Counted from the stretch's first letter, positions 1 through 6,639 are shown. The stretch: 6,811 bases of DNA from an uncultured Planctomycetaceae bacterium (GCA_903958265.1 CAJBSQ010000242.1:1-6811), one strand, 5' to 3'. Program-made: numbers and translations. Notes: generated from the sequence alone by a model not told the origin.

Positions 1-1058
1 GCCAGGAGCGAGCCTCGCCGCGGGCCGCCCGAATGATCGACCCACCCGGCCCAGTACACGGCGACTTCGAAGGCGATGATCCCGATCATCGAGTTCTGGA
101 TCATCTTCACCGTGGCGGCCACCTCGCCCGCTTCCTTGCCGAGCGACTCACCGGCGGCCACGACGGCGCCGGTGGCATCGATCGTGCCGCCGATCCAGGC
201 GCCGCCGACAATCGGATCCAGCCCCAGCCAGCCGATCGCCGGAGGCATCGCCACCATCATGATGACGGTGAACAACAGCGATAGCCCGATCGCCAGCGAG
301 AGTTCTTCCTTCTTGGCCCGGCAGGCAGCCCCCGTCGCGATCGCCGCCGACACGCCGCAGACCGACATGTCAGCCGAAATCACCATGCACAGCGCCTTCG
401 ACGGAATCTTCATGATGTGCACGCCGCACCAGTAGGTGGTGACGAGCACGATCGGCGTCACCAGCCACGCGGTGAGCAGCCCCGGGAGGCCGAGTTCGAG
501 CAGCCGGCCAACGAGCACCTCGGCCCCAAAAACCACGAGCCCCGTCTTGATGAGGAACTCGCCGGCCAGCGCCCTCTCCAGCCACGGCGGCACGCCGACC
601 ACGTTGCCGATCAACACCCCGATCATCAGGGCCCAGAGCGGGTATTCGAGGTTGTAGAAGTGGATCACCTTCTGCGCGGAAAGCAGGTAGGCCAGGGCCG
701 CAAGCACTGCCAACGCTGCCGCTCCGGGCAGCATGCGGGCCACCGGCCGACCGCCAAGCGACGCCCCCGCGACGGCTACCGCCACAACCCACGCGCCGCC
801 GAGCAGGATCGGCACCGCGACCGGGTTACCCTGCTTGTCACGAAACGACGCCAGCGGAGAGTCAGACCAGGTCTGCGGCTTGTCGATCGTCCGCGAGAGT
901 GGCGTCGGCCAGCCCTTGGGCCACTTCTCCCGGCTGGCGGGTCTTTCGGCCGGACATGCCCACCAGGTCACGGCCAGCGCCATGGCCACGATGGCCAGGC
1001 CGATGACCGTTGCCGCCGTGTCTTCGTGAAGGCCCACCCGTCGCGTTGCCACACCCAT
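1..1058 (-). CDS. YeiH/UPF0324-family putative sulfate exporter, 3' end cut by window
   Basis: Multi-pass inner-membrane protein of the YeiH family (UPF0324, Pfam Cons_hypoth698), annotated as putative sulfate exporters; the substrate is poorly proven. The frame stays open for 352 codons and leaves the window without a stop. Hydrophobic segments lie near residues 14-33, 80-99, 108-128, 138-155, 169-186, 191-209, 255-275 and 322-337. Family motifs are SADMSVCGVSAAIATGAA (228-245), GGTIDATGAVVAAGE (290-304) and VKMIQNSMIG (317-326). E. coli YeiH is about 349 residues in total, so this is the longer form: an N-terminal helix, then a polar stretch (34-79) before the core. From memory this resembles planctomycete homologues, which would leave roughly 80-110 residues off the left edge. 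The ATG is the first start after an in-frame TGA, which is the stop of the upstream permease. GGGAGG lies 12 nt before it, rather far. The gap of 18 bp suggests it is the last visible gene of the ABC operon. Family certain, substrate not. Confidence 0.88.
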   Translation of the reverse strand, partial: MGVATRRVGLHEDTAATVIGLAIVAMALAVTWWACPAERPASREKWPKGWPTPLSRTIDKPQTWSDSPLASFRDKQGNPVAVPILLGGAWVVAVAVAGASLGGRPVARMLPGAAALAVLAALAYLLSAQKVIHFYNLEYPLWALMIGVLIGNVVGVPPWLERALAGEFLIKTGLVVFGAEVLVGRLLELGLPGLLTAWLVTPIVLVTTYWCGVHIMKIPSKALCMVISADMSVCGVSAAIATGAACRAKKEELSLAIGLSLLFTVIMMVAMPPAIGWLGLDPIVGGAWIGGTIDATGAVVAAGESLGKEAGEVAATVKMIQNSMIGIIAFEVAVYWAGWVDHSGGPRRGSLL

Positions 1059-1076
1059 GCCTGCCGTCTGCCTCCC

Positions 1077-1895
1077 TCAGCTCGACGCCGACCGGTAGCG
1101 GGCGAGCGCCCGCTGAAAGACGATTCGCGAAACAACCAGCGACGCCGCCGCCGCGATCACCGCCGCGGCCACGCCGCCCCACGACTCCCCGGTGAACGGC
1201 TGGGCGATCACGCGGGCCGGCACGTTGACGACCAGCAGAATCGGGATCACGAAGGTGCAGATCATCCGTAGCGGCCCGCCCCAGGGACCGGAATAGATTT
1301 CGGCGGGGTAGCGGGAGAAGTTCGTGAGATAGAACCAAAAGTCGTAGAGGCTCTGGTTGCGGCCCATCAGGATCGTGGCCGCGGCAAGCATGATCACGAG
1401 GCCGTAGAGGATCGCCACGCCGCAGACGATGAGCAGCGGATAGAGCGCCCAGGCCACGGGAGGCGGTGCGTGGTCCATGCGAGACACGGCCCAGGCGAGC
1501 AGCCCCACCCCCACGGCCCCGTTGGCGAACGATGAAAAATCGATGCGGTGCATCGACACCAGAAACTGCGCGTCGAGCGGTTGCACGAGCACGGCGTCGA
1601 GCCCGCCGGTCCGGACCATCTCGGTGAGTTCCTCGGCACTCGGCATGAAGAATGCCTGCACGATCGAGTTGATGATCAGTCCGGTGGCCACAAACGCGAA
1701 GAACGGCTCCTTCGACCAGCCCGTCCCCTTGCCGATTTCGGCCGTGTAGGTGAACACCAGCAGGTAGAACGCCAGATTCATCGACATCCAGCCGAGGCTC
1801 GTGACGCACTCCAGGAGAAAGTTCGCCCGGAACGTCATGTCGCGAACGAGGCACGCCCGCGCGAACGTCAGCAAGATCGCGAGATAGCGGTTCAA
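1077..1895 (-). CDS. ABC-2 type exporter permease, second subunit (COG3694-like)
   Basis: Integral membrane subunit of an ABC-2 exporter, 272 residues, of the ABC2_membrane_6 type usually paired with COG4586 ATPases. About six hydrophobic segments: roughly 25-50, 65-84, 124-138, 148-175, 210-226 and 240-256. Family-like features are the cytoplasmic RTGGLDAVLVQPLDAQF stretch (95-111), FSRYPAEIYSG (193-203) and the IPILLVVNVPA segment (217-227), followed by a basic C-terminus. No ATP-binding motif is present. It should form a heterodimeric channel with the permease encoded just upstream. The start is a TTG one base after that gene's TGA, with GGAGG five bases before it; the next in-frame ATG (residue 20) would cut off the N-terminal amphipathic region. 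The substrate cannot be read from the sequence; related systems have been annotated as drug, lipid or unknown-substrate exporters. Confidence 0.9.
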   Translation of the reverse strand: MNRYLAILLTFARACLVRDMTFRANFLLECVTSLGWMSMNLAFYLLVFTYTAEIGKGTGWSKEPFFAFVATGLIINSIVQAFFMPSAEELTEMVRTGGLDAVLVQPLDAQFLVSMHRIDFSSFANGAVGVGLLAWAVSRMDHAPPPVAWALYPLLIVCGVAILYGLVIMLAAATILMGRNQSLYDFWFYLTNFSRYPAEIYSGPWGGPLRMICTFVIPILLVVNVPARVIAQPFTGESWGGVAAAVIAAAASLVVSRIVFQRALARYRSASS

Positions 1896-1896
1896 C

Positions 1897-2772
1897 TCAC
1901 CCTCCGAACGCGCTGTAGCGCCGCGTGCCCCGCCGCCAGGCGACGCGGCAGGCCACCGCCATCACCACGACCCAGGCCGCCTCGATCCCCAGTGACCAGG
2001 CGAGCTGCGCTCCCTGCACCTTGCCGAGCCAGACCGCCGCCGAGAAGTAGGCGGTGTATTCAAACGGCAGCCAGTGAACGACGTCGGCAAGGCTCACGCC
2101 TGCCAGCCCGGTGGGCACTCCGGCGAGCAGGTCGATCGGAAACATGTGTCCTGAGAGCAGGTACTGCACGAGCATGTAGCCGAACACGATGCTCGACACC
2201 TCCATGAACCAGAAGCCGAGCATGCCGAGCGTGGCTTCCATGAAGAAGCCGAGCAGGAACGAGAGCGCGAGCGAGAGGAGGAAGGCCGCGATCGTCGTGG
2301 CGTCAGGCGGCGGCGGGAAGTAGCCGCGGCAGAGGAGGAACACCGCCCCGAACGGCACGACGGCGACCGCATAGTAGACGAGTTTGTGGGCCACGCGGGC
2401 GGCGAGCAGAAAGGAAACGTAGTCGACCGGCTGGATGAGAAACTTCTTCACCGAGCCGTCGCGGACGCTGCGGGCGATGCTTGTGGCCAGGCCGGGCATG
2501 CTGGAGAAGGCTCGGGTGAGCATGGTGAGCAGGTAGTAGGCGACGATGTCGTTCCGCGAGTAGCCGGCGATGTCGCCGCGGTTGGTCGCGCTGAAGACGG
2601 CCGTCCAGAGAAACACCTGCGTGACGATCGGCAGGAACCGCATCAGCGTGCCGAGGACAAAGTCACCCCGGTAGACGAGCCGCTCCTCAAGACTGATCTT
2701 CAGCATCGTCCACCAGGTCCTGAGCCCCTGGAGCTGGCCCGGCGGACGGATGGCCTCGAACCCGCCGCTCAT
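1897..2772 (-). CDS. ABC-2 type exporter permease, first subunit (COG4587-like)
   Basis: Integral membrane subunit, 291 residues, of the same ABC-2 exporter. A cytoplasmic N-terminus (LKISLEERLVYRGDF, 24-38) leads into hydrophobic segments near 43-61, 74-90, 120-148, 160-178, 182-206 and 260-277, ending in a basic tail (RRGTRRYSAFGG). The loop RDGSVKKFLIQPVDY (104-118) matches in kind the GGLDAVLVQPLD loop of the second permease, as expected for paralogous subunits that both contact the ATPase. LPFEYTAYF (235-243) is a typical late motif of this family. The ATG overlaps the ATPase stop as ATGA, and GGAGG lies seven bases before the start inside the ATPase gene, so translational coupling is likely. 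Its last codons supply the Shine-Dalgarno of the second permease. Substrate unknown. Confidence 0.91.
   Translation of the reverse strand: MSGGFEAIRPPGQLQGLRTWWTMLKISLEERLVYRGDFVLGTLMRFLPIVTQVFLWTAVFSATNRGDIAGYSRNDIVAYYLLTMLTRAFSSMPGLATSIARSVRDGSVKKFLIQPVDYVSFLLAARVAHKLVYYAVAVVPFGAVFLLCRGYFPPPPDATTIAAFLLSLALSFLLGFFMEATLGMLGFWFMEVSSIVFGYMLVQYLLSGHMFPIDLLAGVPTGLAGVSLADVVHWLPFEYTAYFSAAVWLGKVQGAQLAWSLGIEAAWVVVMAVACRVAWRRGTRRYSAFGG
1901..1905 (-). promoter_or_regulatory. Shine-Dalgarno GGAGG that decides the TTG start of the second permease
   Basis: On the minus strand GGAGG lies inside the last codons of the first permease, followed by GTGAG and the TTG at 1895-1893. Spacing is five bases. The motif, the TTG and the one-base gap after the upstream TGA together favour re-initiation by terminating ribosomes at TTG, over the internal ATG 19 codons later. 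Confidence 0.7.
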
Positions 2773-3839
2773 GAGCCCGCCTCCGCGGCGGCATGCGCTC
2801 GCGTGTCGGAGCGGAACAGTTCCGCCACGATCTCCTCCAGCGGCACGTCCTCCACCGACACGTCGCGGACGCCGGCGGCGGCGAGCACCTCCGGGAGCAC
2901 GTCGGCGATCCGGCTCCGGTCGATCCGCAGCACCACTTGGGGCCCGCGAAACTCGCAGGGGAAGCCGAACCGCTCGATCAGAGCCCGTTCCGGCGCCTCG
3001 TCGAAATCGAGCGTGACGATCTTGTGGGTGGTGAACCGGTCGACGATCTCGGCGAGCGAGCCGTCGTAGAGCACGTCACCCCGCGTGATCACCACCACCC
3101 GCTCGCAGAGGGCCGCCACGTCCTTCATGTAATGGGTGGTGAGCACGACCGTCATCCGCCGCCGACGCTGCACGTCGCGGAGAAACTCGTGGATCGTGTG
3201 CTGGGCGACCACGTCGAGGCCGATCGTGGGCTCATCCAGAAACAAAACCTCGGGCTCGTGGAGGAGTGCCGCCACGAGTTCGAGCTTCATCCGCTCTCCG
3301 AGCGAGAGTTCGCGAACCGGCTGGAGGATCAGCCGGCGGACGTCGAGCATGTCGACCAGGGCGTCTCGCGTCTTCTCGAAGCGAGCCGGGTCGATCCGGT
3401 AAATCTCCTGGTGCAGGCGGAAGCTCTCCGCGGCGGGCAGGTCCCACCAGAGTTGGTTCCGCTGCCCCATCACGAGGGCGAAGCGGCGGCGAAAGTCGTC
3501 GGCCCGCTCCCAGGGCACGTGGCCGAGCACCCGGGCGGTGCCCCGCGTAGGCGTGATGATGCCCGAGAGCAGTTTCAAGAGCGTCGTCTTGCCGGCGCCG
3601 TTGGGGCCGAGCAGCGCGACGAACTCGCCCCGCCCCACGACGAGGTCCACGCCCTTGACCGCCTCGACGGCACGGCTCGTCCGGTGGAACAGGGCCCGGA
3701 CGCTCGCCGCCAGACCCTCGGGCTTGTCGAATACCCGGTATTCCTTGGCGAGGCCCTCGACCTCGATCACCGGATCAGCGACCGCGGCCGCCGCGTTGGG
3801 ATCGGTGTTGTGCATGGCACGAGTATAGGGGAAAACCAT
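2769..3839 (-). CDS. ABC-2 exporter ATP-binding protein (COG4586-like)
   Basis: Cytoplasmic ATPase, 356 residues, expected to drive export through the two permeases that follow. The nucleotide-binding domain runs from about residue 24 to 263: Walker A GPNGAGKTT (78-86), Q-loop around MGQRNQ (124-129), signature LSLGERMKLEL (178-188), Walker B EVLFLDEPTIGLD (197-209) and switch histidine in TTHYMKD (H236). The signature is LSLGE rather than LSGGQ, as I recall for this family, whose members also carry the WWDLP stretch seen at 131-135. Residues 265-345 form a C-terminal accessory domain of the kind seen in multidrug and polysaccharide exporters. Start: the ATG at 3839 has GGGGGTGA, close to consensus, with about six bases between its G-run and the ATG. 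A second ATG at 3815 (residue 9) lacks a Shine-Dalgarno, though TATACT at 3827-3822 would suit a leaderless transcript from there. First gene of the minus-strand operon. Confidence 0.94.
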   Translation of the reverse strand: MVFPYTRAMHNTDPNAAAAVADPVIEVEGLAKEYRVFDKPEGLAASVRALFHRTSRAVEAVKGVDLVVGRGEFVALLGPNGAGKTTLLKLLSGIITPTRGTARVLGHVPWERADDFRRRFALVMGQRNQLWWDLPAAESFRLHQEIYRIDPARFEKTRDALVDMLDVRRLILQPVRELSLGERMKLELVAALLHEPEVLFLDEPTIGLDVVAQHTIHEFLRDVQRRRRMTVVLTTHYMKDVAALCERVVVITRGDVLYDGSLAEIVDRFTTHKIVTLDFDEAPERALIERFGFPCEFRGPQVVLRIDRSRIADVLPEVLAAAGVRDVSVEDVPLEEIVAELFRSDTRAHAAAEAGS

Positions 3840-3866
3840 GCGTCACCCCCGTTGGAGTCGGCCTGC
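3840..3866. promoter_or_regulatory. 27-bp divergent start region with two back-to-back ribosome binding sites
   Basis: The space between the two divergent start codons is almost filled by ribosome binding sites: GGGGGTGA for the ABC ATPase on the minus strand (3850-3843) and GGAG for ispF on the plus strand (3854-3857, nine bases before its ATG). No room remains for a -35/-10 pair, so each promoter should lie inside the opposite gene's 5' coding region. I found no convincing promoter; TATACT (minus, 3827-3822) and TATAGG (plus, 3824-3829) lack a well-spaced -35 box. Confidence 0.5.
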
Positions 3867-4346
3867 ATGTTTCGCATCGGTCTCGGTCACGATTCGCACC
3901 GCCTCGGTCCGGGCGACGGTCTGGTGATCGGGGGCGTGAGCATTCCGCACCACCGAGCGGCGATCGGCCACAGCGACGCCGACGTGCTGCTCCACGCGAT
4001 CACCGACGCGCTGCTCGGCGCGGCGGCACTGGGTGACATCGGCGAGATGTTTCCCGACACCGATCCGGCCAACCAGGGCCGCGATTCGGCCGACATGCTC
4101 CGTCGGGCCCTCGACCGGGTCTCGGCCGCGGGCTGGCGGATCGTGAACCTGGATTGCGTGATCTTCGCCCAGCGGCCCAAAATCCTGCCGCACCGGCCGG
4201 CCATCCGGCGGCGGATCGCGGAGATCCTCGGCATCGACGAGGCCGCGGTCTGGCTCAAGGCGAAGACGGGCGAGGGCGTCGGCCCGATCGGCGAAGAACT
4301 CGCGGTCGGGGCAGAGTGCGTCGTGCTGATCGAGCGGCAGTCCTAG
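3867..4346 (+). CDS. ispF: 2-C-methyl-D-erythritol 2,4-cyclodiphosphate synthase
   Basis: IspF converts CDP-methylerythritol 2-phosphate to methylerythritol 2,4-cyclodiphosphate, releasing CMP, in the MEP pathway to isoprenoids; it works as a cytoplasmic homotrimer. Its 159 residues fit the family. The metal ligands are visible: D9 and H11 in GHDSHRL, and H43 in GHSDADVLLHAITDALLGA. Also present are the GDIGEMFPDTDP loop (56-67), the RIVNLDCVIFAQRPKILPH segment (91-109) and KAKTGEGVGPIGEE (131-144), which keeps the conserved Thr (T134) and Glu (E136); the Thr before them in E. coli (KATTTE) is Lys here. The reading frame is open far upstream, but the family N-terminus begins at this ATG and GGAG lies nine bases before it. 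cysS follows after 28 bp, a recurrent bacterial neighbourhood, so the two are probably co-transcribed. Confidence 0.97.
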   Translation: MFRIGLGHDSHRLGPGDGLVIGGVSIPHHRAAIGHSDADVLLHAITDALLGAAALGDIGEMFPDTDPANQGRDSADMLRRALDRVSAAGWRIVNLDCVIFAQRPKILPHRPAIRRRIAEILGIDEAAVWLKAKTGEGVGPIGEELAVGAECVVLIERQS

Positions 4347-4374
4347 AACCACAACAGACGGGAGCGGAGACCAG

Positions 4375-5973
4375 ATGGCGACAGCGGAAGCGACGGACGC
4401 GGTGCACGGACTCCCGGCGATCGAGGTCTACAGCACCCTGACGCGGACCAAGTCGCCACTGGTCACGGTGAAACCGGGCCACGTGGGGATGTATCTCTGC
4501 GGCCCCACGGTCTACAAGCCGAGCCACATCGGGCACATGGTCGGCCCGGTGATCTTCGACACCGTGAAGCGATATCTCGTCTACTCCGGCTGGCAGGTGA
4601 CCTGGGTCGTCAATATCACCGACGTCGACGACAAGATCATCACCGAGAGTGCCGTCCGCGGCACGACGATGGCGAAACTCGCCGAGGAGATGACCGCCGA
4701 CTACCTCGACAACCTCGCCGCACTCGGCGTCACGAGCATCGACGTGATGCCAAAGGCCACCGAGCACATCGGCACGATCATCGCCTTCATCGAGGGACTG
4801 ATCGCCAAGGGGTCGGCCTACGCCAGCGACGGCGACGCCTACTTCGACGTCACCAGAGATGCCGACTACGGCAAGCTCACCAATCGCTCGGTCGAGGCGA
4901 TGCAGGGCGAAGGGGGTTCCACGGCGGAAAGGAAGCGATCGGCGGCCGACTTCGCCCTCTGGAAGAAGGCCAAGCCGGGCGAACCAGCGTGGGAGAGCCC
5001 CTGGGGCCCCGGCCGTCCCGGCTGGCACATCGAGTGCTCGGCGATGAGCAAGGCGATCCTCGGGCCGCACTTCGACATCCACGGCGGCGGTCTCGACCTC
5101 ATCTTTCCGCACCACGAGAACGAGATCGCCCAGAGCGAGTCGCTGCACGACTGTCCGATGGCCACGTTCTGGATGCACAACGGCCTGATGCAGGCCGCTG
5201 GCGTTGCCGGCAAGGTGGGGGGGCGGCCGCGGGATGGAGGCGATGCCACGGCCACTGCCGCGCAGGCGGCCACCGACGTCGCCGCGCAGGCGGCCACCAA
5301 GATCAGCAAGTCGACCGGTGCCGAGCCGTTCAAGCATCTGCTCGCGCGGCATCAGCCGGAGGCGATCCGGATGCTGCTGCTCTCGACGCACTATCGCAGC
5401 CCGATCCACTTCGGCGAGGAACCGCTGGGCGAGAGCGCCCGCGCCATGGAGGCCTTCGAGCGGCTCTTCGCCCGCGTTCAGCGGGTGTCGGGGAAATCGT
5501 TCTACGCCCTGCCCTGCCGCGACCGCCGGGCCGGCAACGCCGCCGTCTCCGCGGCTGGCGACGAGCCGCGGGCGCTGCGGGAGAAGTTCCTCGCGGCGAT
5601 GGACGACGACTTCAACACCGCCATCGCGATCGCCTCGCTCTTCGACTACGTCCGCGTAGTCAACAAGTTTATCGACCAGCACGGCCTCGAGGTGAAGAAG
5701 CCGCCGGCGGAGTTGGCGACGCTCGATGCCATGATGCTCTTGCTCCGGGAACTCACCGGCGTGCTCGGCCTGTTCCTCCAGCCGCCGAAGCAGAAGGCGG
5801 AGGGGGCCGACGAAGGTCTCGTCGCACAGCTCATGGAACTGGTGATCGAGATCCGGGCCAACGCCCGCAAGGCGAAGGATTTTGCGACGGCCGACCTGGT
5901 GCGAAACAAGCTCACCGCGGCAGGCATCGTCTTGGAAGACCGCCCCGACGGCACCGGCTGGGCAAGGAAGTAG
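4375..5973 (+). CDS. cysS: Cysteinyl-tRNA synthetase with an insertion before the KMSKS loop
   Basis: Class I aminoacyl-tRNA synthetase that activates cysteine with ATP and loads it on tRNA-Cys. The 532 residues exceed the 461 of E. coli CysRS. Visible in order: LCGPTVY with zinc ligand C42; HIGH at 51-54; NITDVDDKI (80-88); WHIECSAM with C221; HGGGLDLIFPHHENE with H246 and E250; WMHNG (266-270); KISKS (309-313) as the KMSKS loop; the DDDFNTA anticodon-side segment (410-416); and a C-terminal RANARKAKDFATADLVRNKL helix. All zinc and catalytic motifs are kept. Only 10 residues separate the WMHxG histidine from KMSKS in E. coli, against 41 here: an insertion of about 31 Ala/Gly-rich residues (near 274-305), partly a tandem duplication. 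An N-terminal extension of about 14 residues and a looser stretch near 372-400 explain the remaining length. GGAGCGGAGA precedes the ATG. Last plus-strand gene visible, after ispF. Confidence 0.97.
   Translation: MATAEATDAVHGLPAIEVYSTLTRTKSPLVTVKPGHVGMYLCGPTVYKPSHIGHMVGPVIFDTVKRYLVYSGWQVTWVVNITDVDDKIITESAVRGTTMAKLAEEMTADYLDNLAALGVTSIDVMPKATEHIGTIIAFIEGLIAKGSAYASDGDAYFDVTRDADYGKLTNRSVEAMQGEGGSTAERKRSAADFALWKKAKPGEPAWESPWGPGRPGWHIECSAMSKAILGPHFDIHGGGLDLIFPHHENEIAQSESLHDCPMATFWMHNGLMQAAGVAGKVGGRPRDGGDATATAAQAATDVAAQAATKISKSTGAEPFKHLLARHQPEAIRMLLLSTHYRSPIHFGEEPLGESARAMEAFERLFARVQRVSGKSFYALPCRDRRAGNAAVSAAGDEPRALREKFLAAMDDDFNTAIAIASLFDYVRVVNKFIDQHGLEVKKPPAELATLDAMMLLLRELTGVLGLFLQPPKQKAEGADEGLVAQLMELVIEIRANARKAKDFATADLVRNKLTAAGIVLEDRPDGTGWARK
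5257..5304 (+). repeat. Two tandem 24-nt units inside the cysS insertion
   Basis: Units 5257-5280 and 5281-5304 share their first 18 bases (GCCGCGCAGGCGGCCACC) and match at 21 of 24 overall. They encode AAQAATDV and AAQAATKI, the latter running into the KISKS loop. The in-frame unit suggests replication slippage or duplication that lengthened the Ala-rich insertion. A run of seven G at 5217-5223 lies upstream in the same insertion. Confidence 0.85.
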
Positions 5974-5985
5974 CTTTGGCCCGCA

Positions 5986-6000
5986 GGAAATCGGGGACGA
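5986..6000 (+). repeat. Partial extra end of the 107-bp element
   Basis: GGAAATCGGGGACGA repeats 14 of the first 14 bases of the element that starts at 6001, directly abutting it 12 bp after the cysS stop. It may be a remnant of an earlier insertion, a nested insertion, or slippage at the element end. Confidence 0.8.
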
Positions 6001-6107
6001 GGAAATCGGGGACGGGAGTGACTTTCCAGCAGCTTGTCGCGACACCGTCTCCGCCGGCCTCAGCAGCACGAGCGGACCGCGAAAATCGCTCCCGTCCCCG
6101 ATTTCCC
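6001..6107. repeat. 107-bp MITE/REPIN-like element, copy 1
   Basis: This non-coding element matches 6705-6811 base for base as read by eye. Its ends form a perfect 18-bp inverted repeat (GGAAATCGGGGACGGGAG at 6001-6018, complement at 6089-6106), which continues imperfectly inward as TGACTTTCC against CGATTTTCG. The interior holds a 10-bp palindrome TGTCGCGACA at 6035-6044. No ORF or transposase is present. The structure fits a non-autonomous element moved in trans, either by a transposase or by a REP-associated tyrosine transposase; the size and long arms fit neither class cleanly. No target-site duplication is obvious. It lies between convergent cysS and the fasciclin gene, where the hairpin could also affect 3' ends of transcripts. 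Confidence 0.85.
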
Positions 6108-6125
6108 ATCTCTGCCATCAATGCA

Positions 6126-6158
6126 ATCGCCGTCGGCCAACGCGTGGCCGACGGCGAT
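6126..6158. terminator. Convergent-gene hairpin, probable bidirectional terminator
   Basis: A perfect 14-bp GC-rich stem (ATCGCCGTCGGCCA at 6126-6139, complement at 6145-6158) has a five-base loop ACGCG. It lies 28 bp past the fasciclin stop on the minus strand and about 150 bp past the cysS stop on the plus strand. No clear U-tract follows on either strand, so it may stabilise 3' ends or act with a factor, not as a classical intrinsic terminator. Confidence 0.6.
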
Positions 6159-6186
6159 CGTTCGACTGAAACACTGCCGAGCAGAT

Positions 6187-6597
6187 TTACTTGGGCATGA
6201 GGACGGTGTCGATCACGTGGATGACCCCGTTGTCGCAGACGATGTCTGCGGTGACCACCGTCGCGTCACCGATGTGAACCTTGCCGTCAACAACCTTGAT
6301 GTCTACCGACTGGCCGTTGACGGTGGCGGCTGAGGTCATCTTCATCACGTCGGCGGCATGATGCGTGCCCGGGATCACATGATAGGTCAGGATACCGGTG
6401 AGGGTGGCCTTGGCCTCAGGCTTGACGAGCGATTCGACCGTGCCCGCCGGAAGTTTGGCGAAGGCGGCGTCGGCCGGCGCAAGGACGGTGAACGGGCCCT
6501 TACCCTTGAGGGTGTCGACAAGCCCTGCCGCGGTGACGGCGGCAACGAGCGTTTTGAACGAACCCGCACCGACCGCGGTGTCTACGATATCTGCCAT
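6187..6597 (-). CDS. Short single-domain fasciclin (FAS1) protein
   Basis: A 136-residue protein that is one complete FAS1 domain. FAS1 domains generally mediate adhesion or surface binding; the role of these short bacterial versions is not settled. The first FAS1 motif is FTVLAPADAAFAKLP (36-50), the central YH dyad lies in LTYHVIPG (70-77), and the second motif is NGVIHVIDTVLMP (123-135). There is no signal peptide or membrane segment; the protein begins directly MADIVDTAVGAGSFKTL, as in many short bacterial homologues, so export would need another route. The ATG at 6597 is supported by AAAGGA at 6610-6605, seven bases upstream. The frame is open up to a TTG at 6678, but that extension has no Shine-Dalgarno and does not resemble a signal peptide. 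The gene stands alone, convergent to cysS, between two copies of a 107-bp repeat, which raises the possibility that it was acquired or moved with them. Confidence 0.94.
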   Translation of the reverse strand: MADIVDTAVGAGSFKTLVAAVTAAGLVDTLKGKGPFTVLAPADAAFAKLPAGTVESLVKPEAKATLTGILTYHVIPGTHHAADVMKMTSAATVNGQSVDIKVVDGKVHIGDATVVTADIVCDNGVIHVIDTVLMPK

Positions 6598-6639
6598 AAG
6601 AACATCCTTTGAAAATCCCGAAGACCACGAGTTCTTGGA

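Noticed and set aside
417..1271. A 284-codon plus-strand open frame
   Set aside because: It is antisense to the YeiH-like transporter and the second permease, with composition typical of a shadow frame (Arg, His, Gly, Asp).
862..1854. A 330-codon minus-strand open frame overlapping the permease and transporter in another frame
   Set aside because: Its translation is Arg/Gly/His-rich, while the alternative frames in the same strand give clear membrane proteins with family motifs.
3796..3829. Sigma70-type promoter for ispF (TTGGGA with TATAGG)
   Set aside because: The boxes are 22 bp apart, too far, and each matches the consensus poorly.
2793..3866. A 358-codon open stretch in frame upstream of ispF
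   Set aside because: It is the complement of the ABC ATPase gene; its His/Asp/Glu-rich translation has no family pattern, and IspF begins at its normal length at the ATG at 3867, which has its own ribosome binding site.
4255..6069. A 604-codon open frame on the minus strand opposite cysS
   Set aside because: It lies antisense to a certain cysS with all family motifs, its translation is Arg/Gly/Val/Asp-rich without recognisable domains, and long antisense frames are expected in high-GC DNA.
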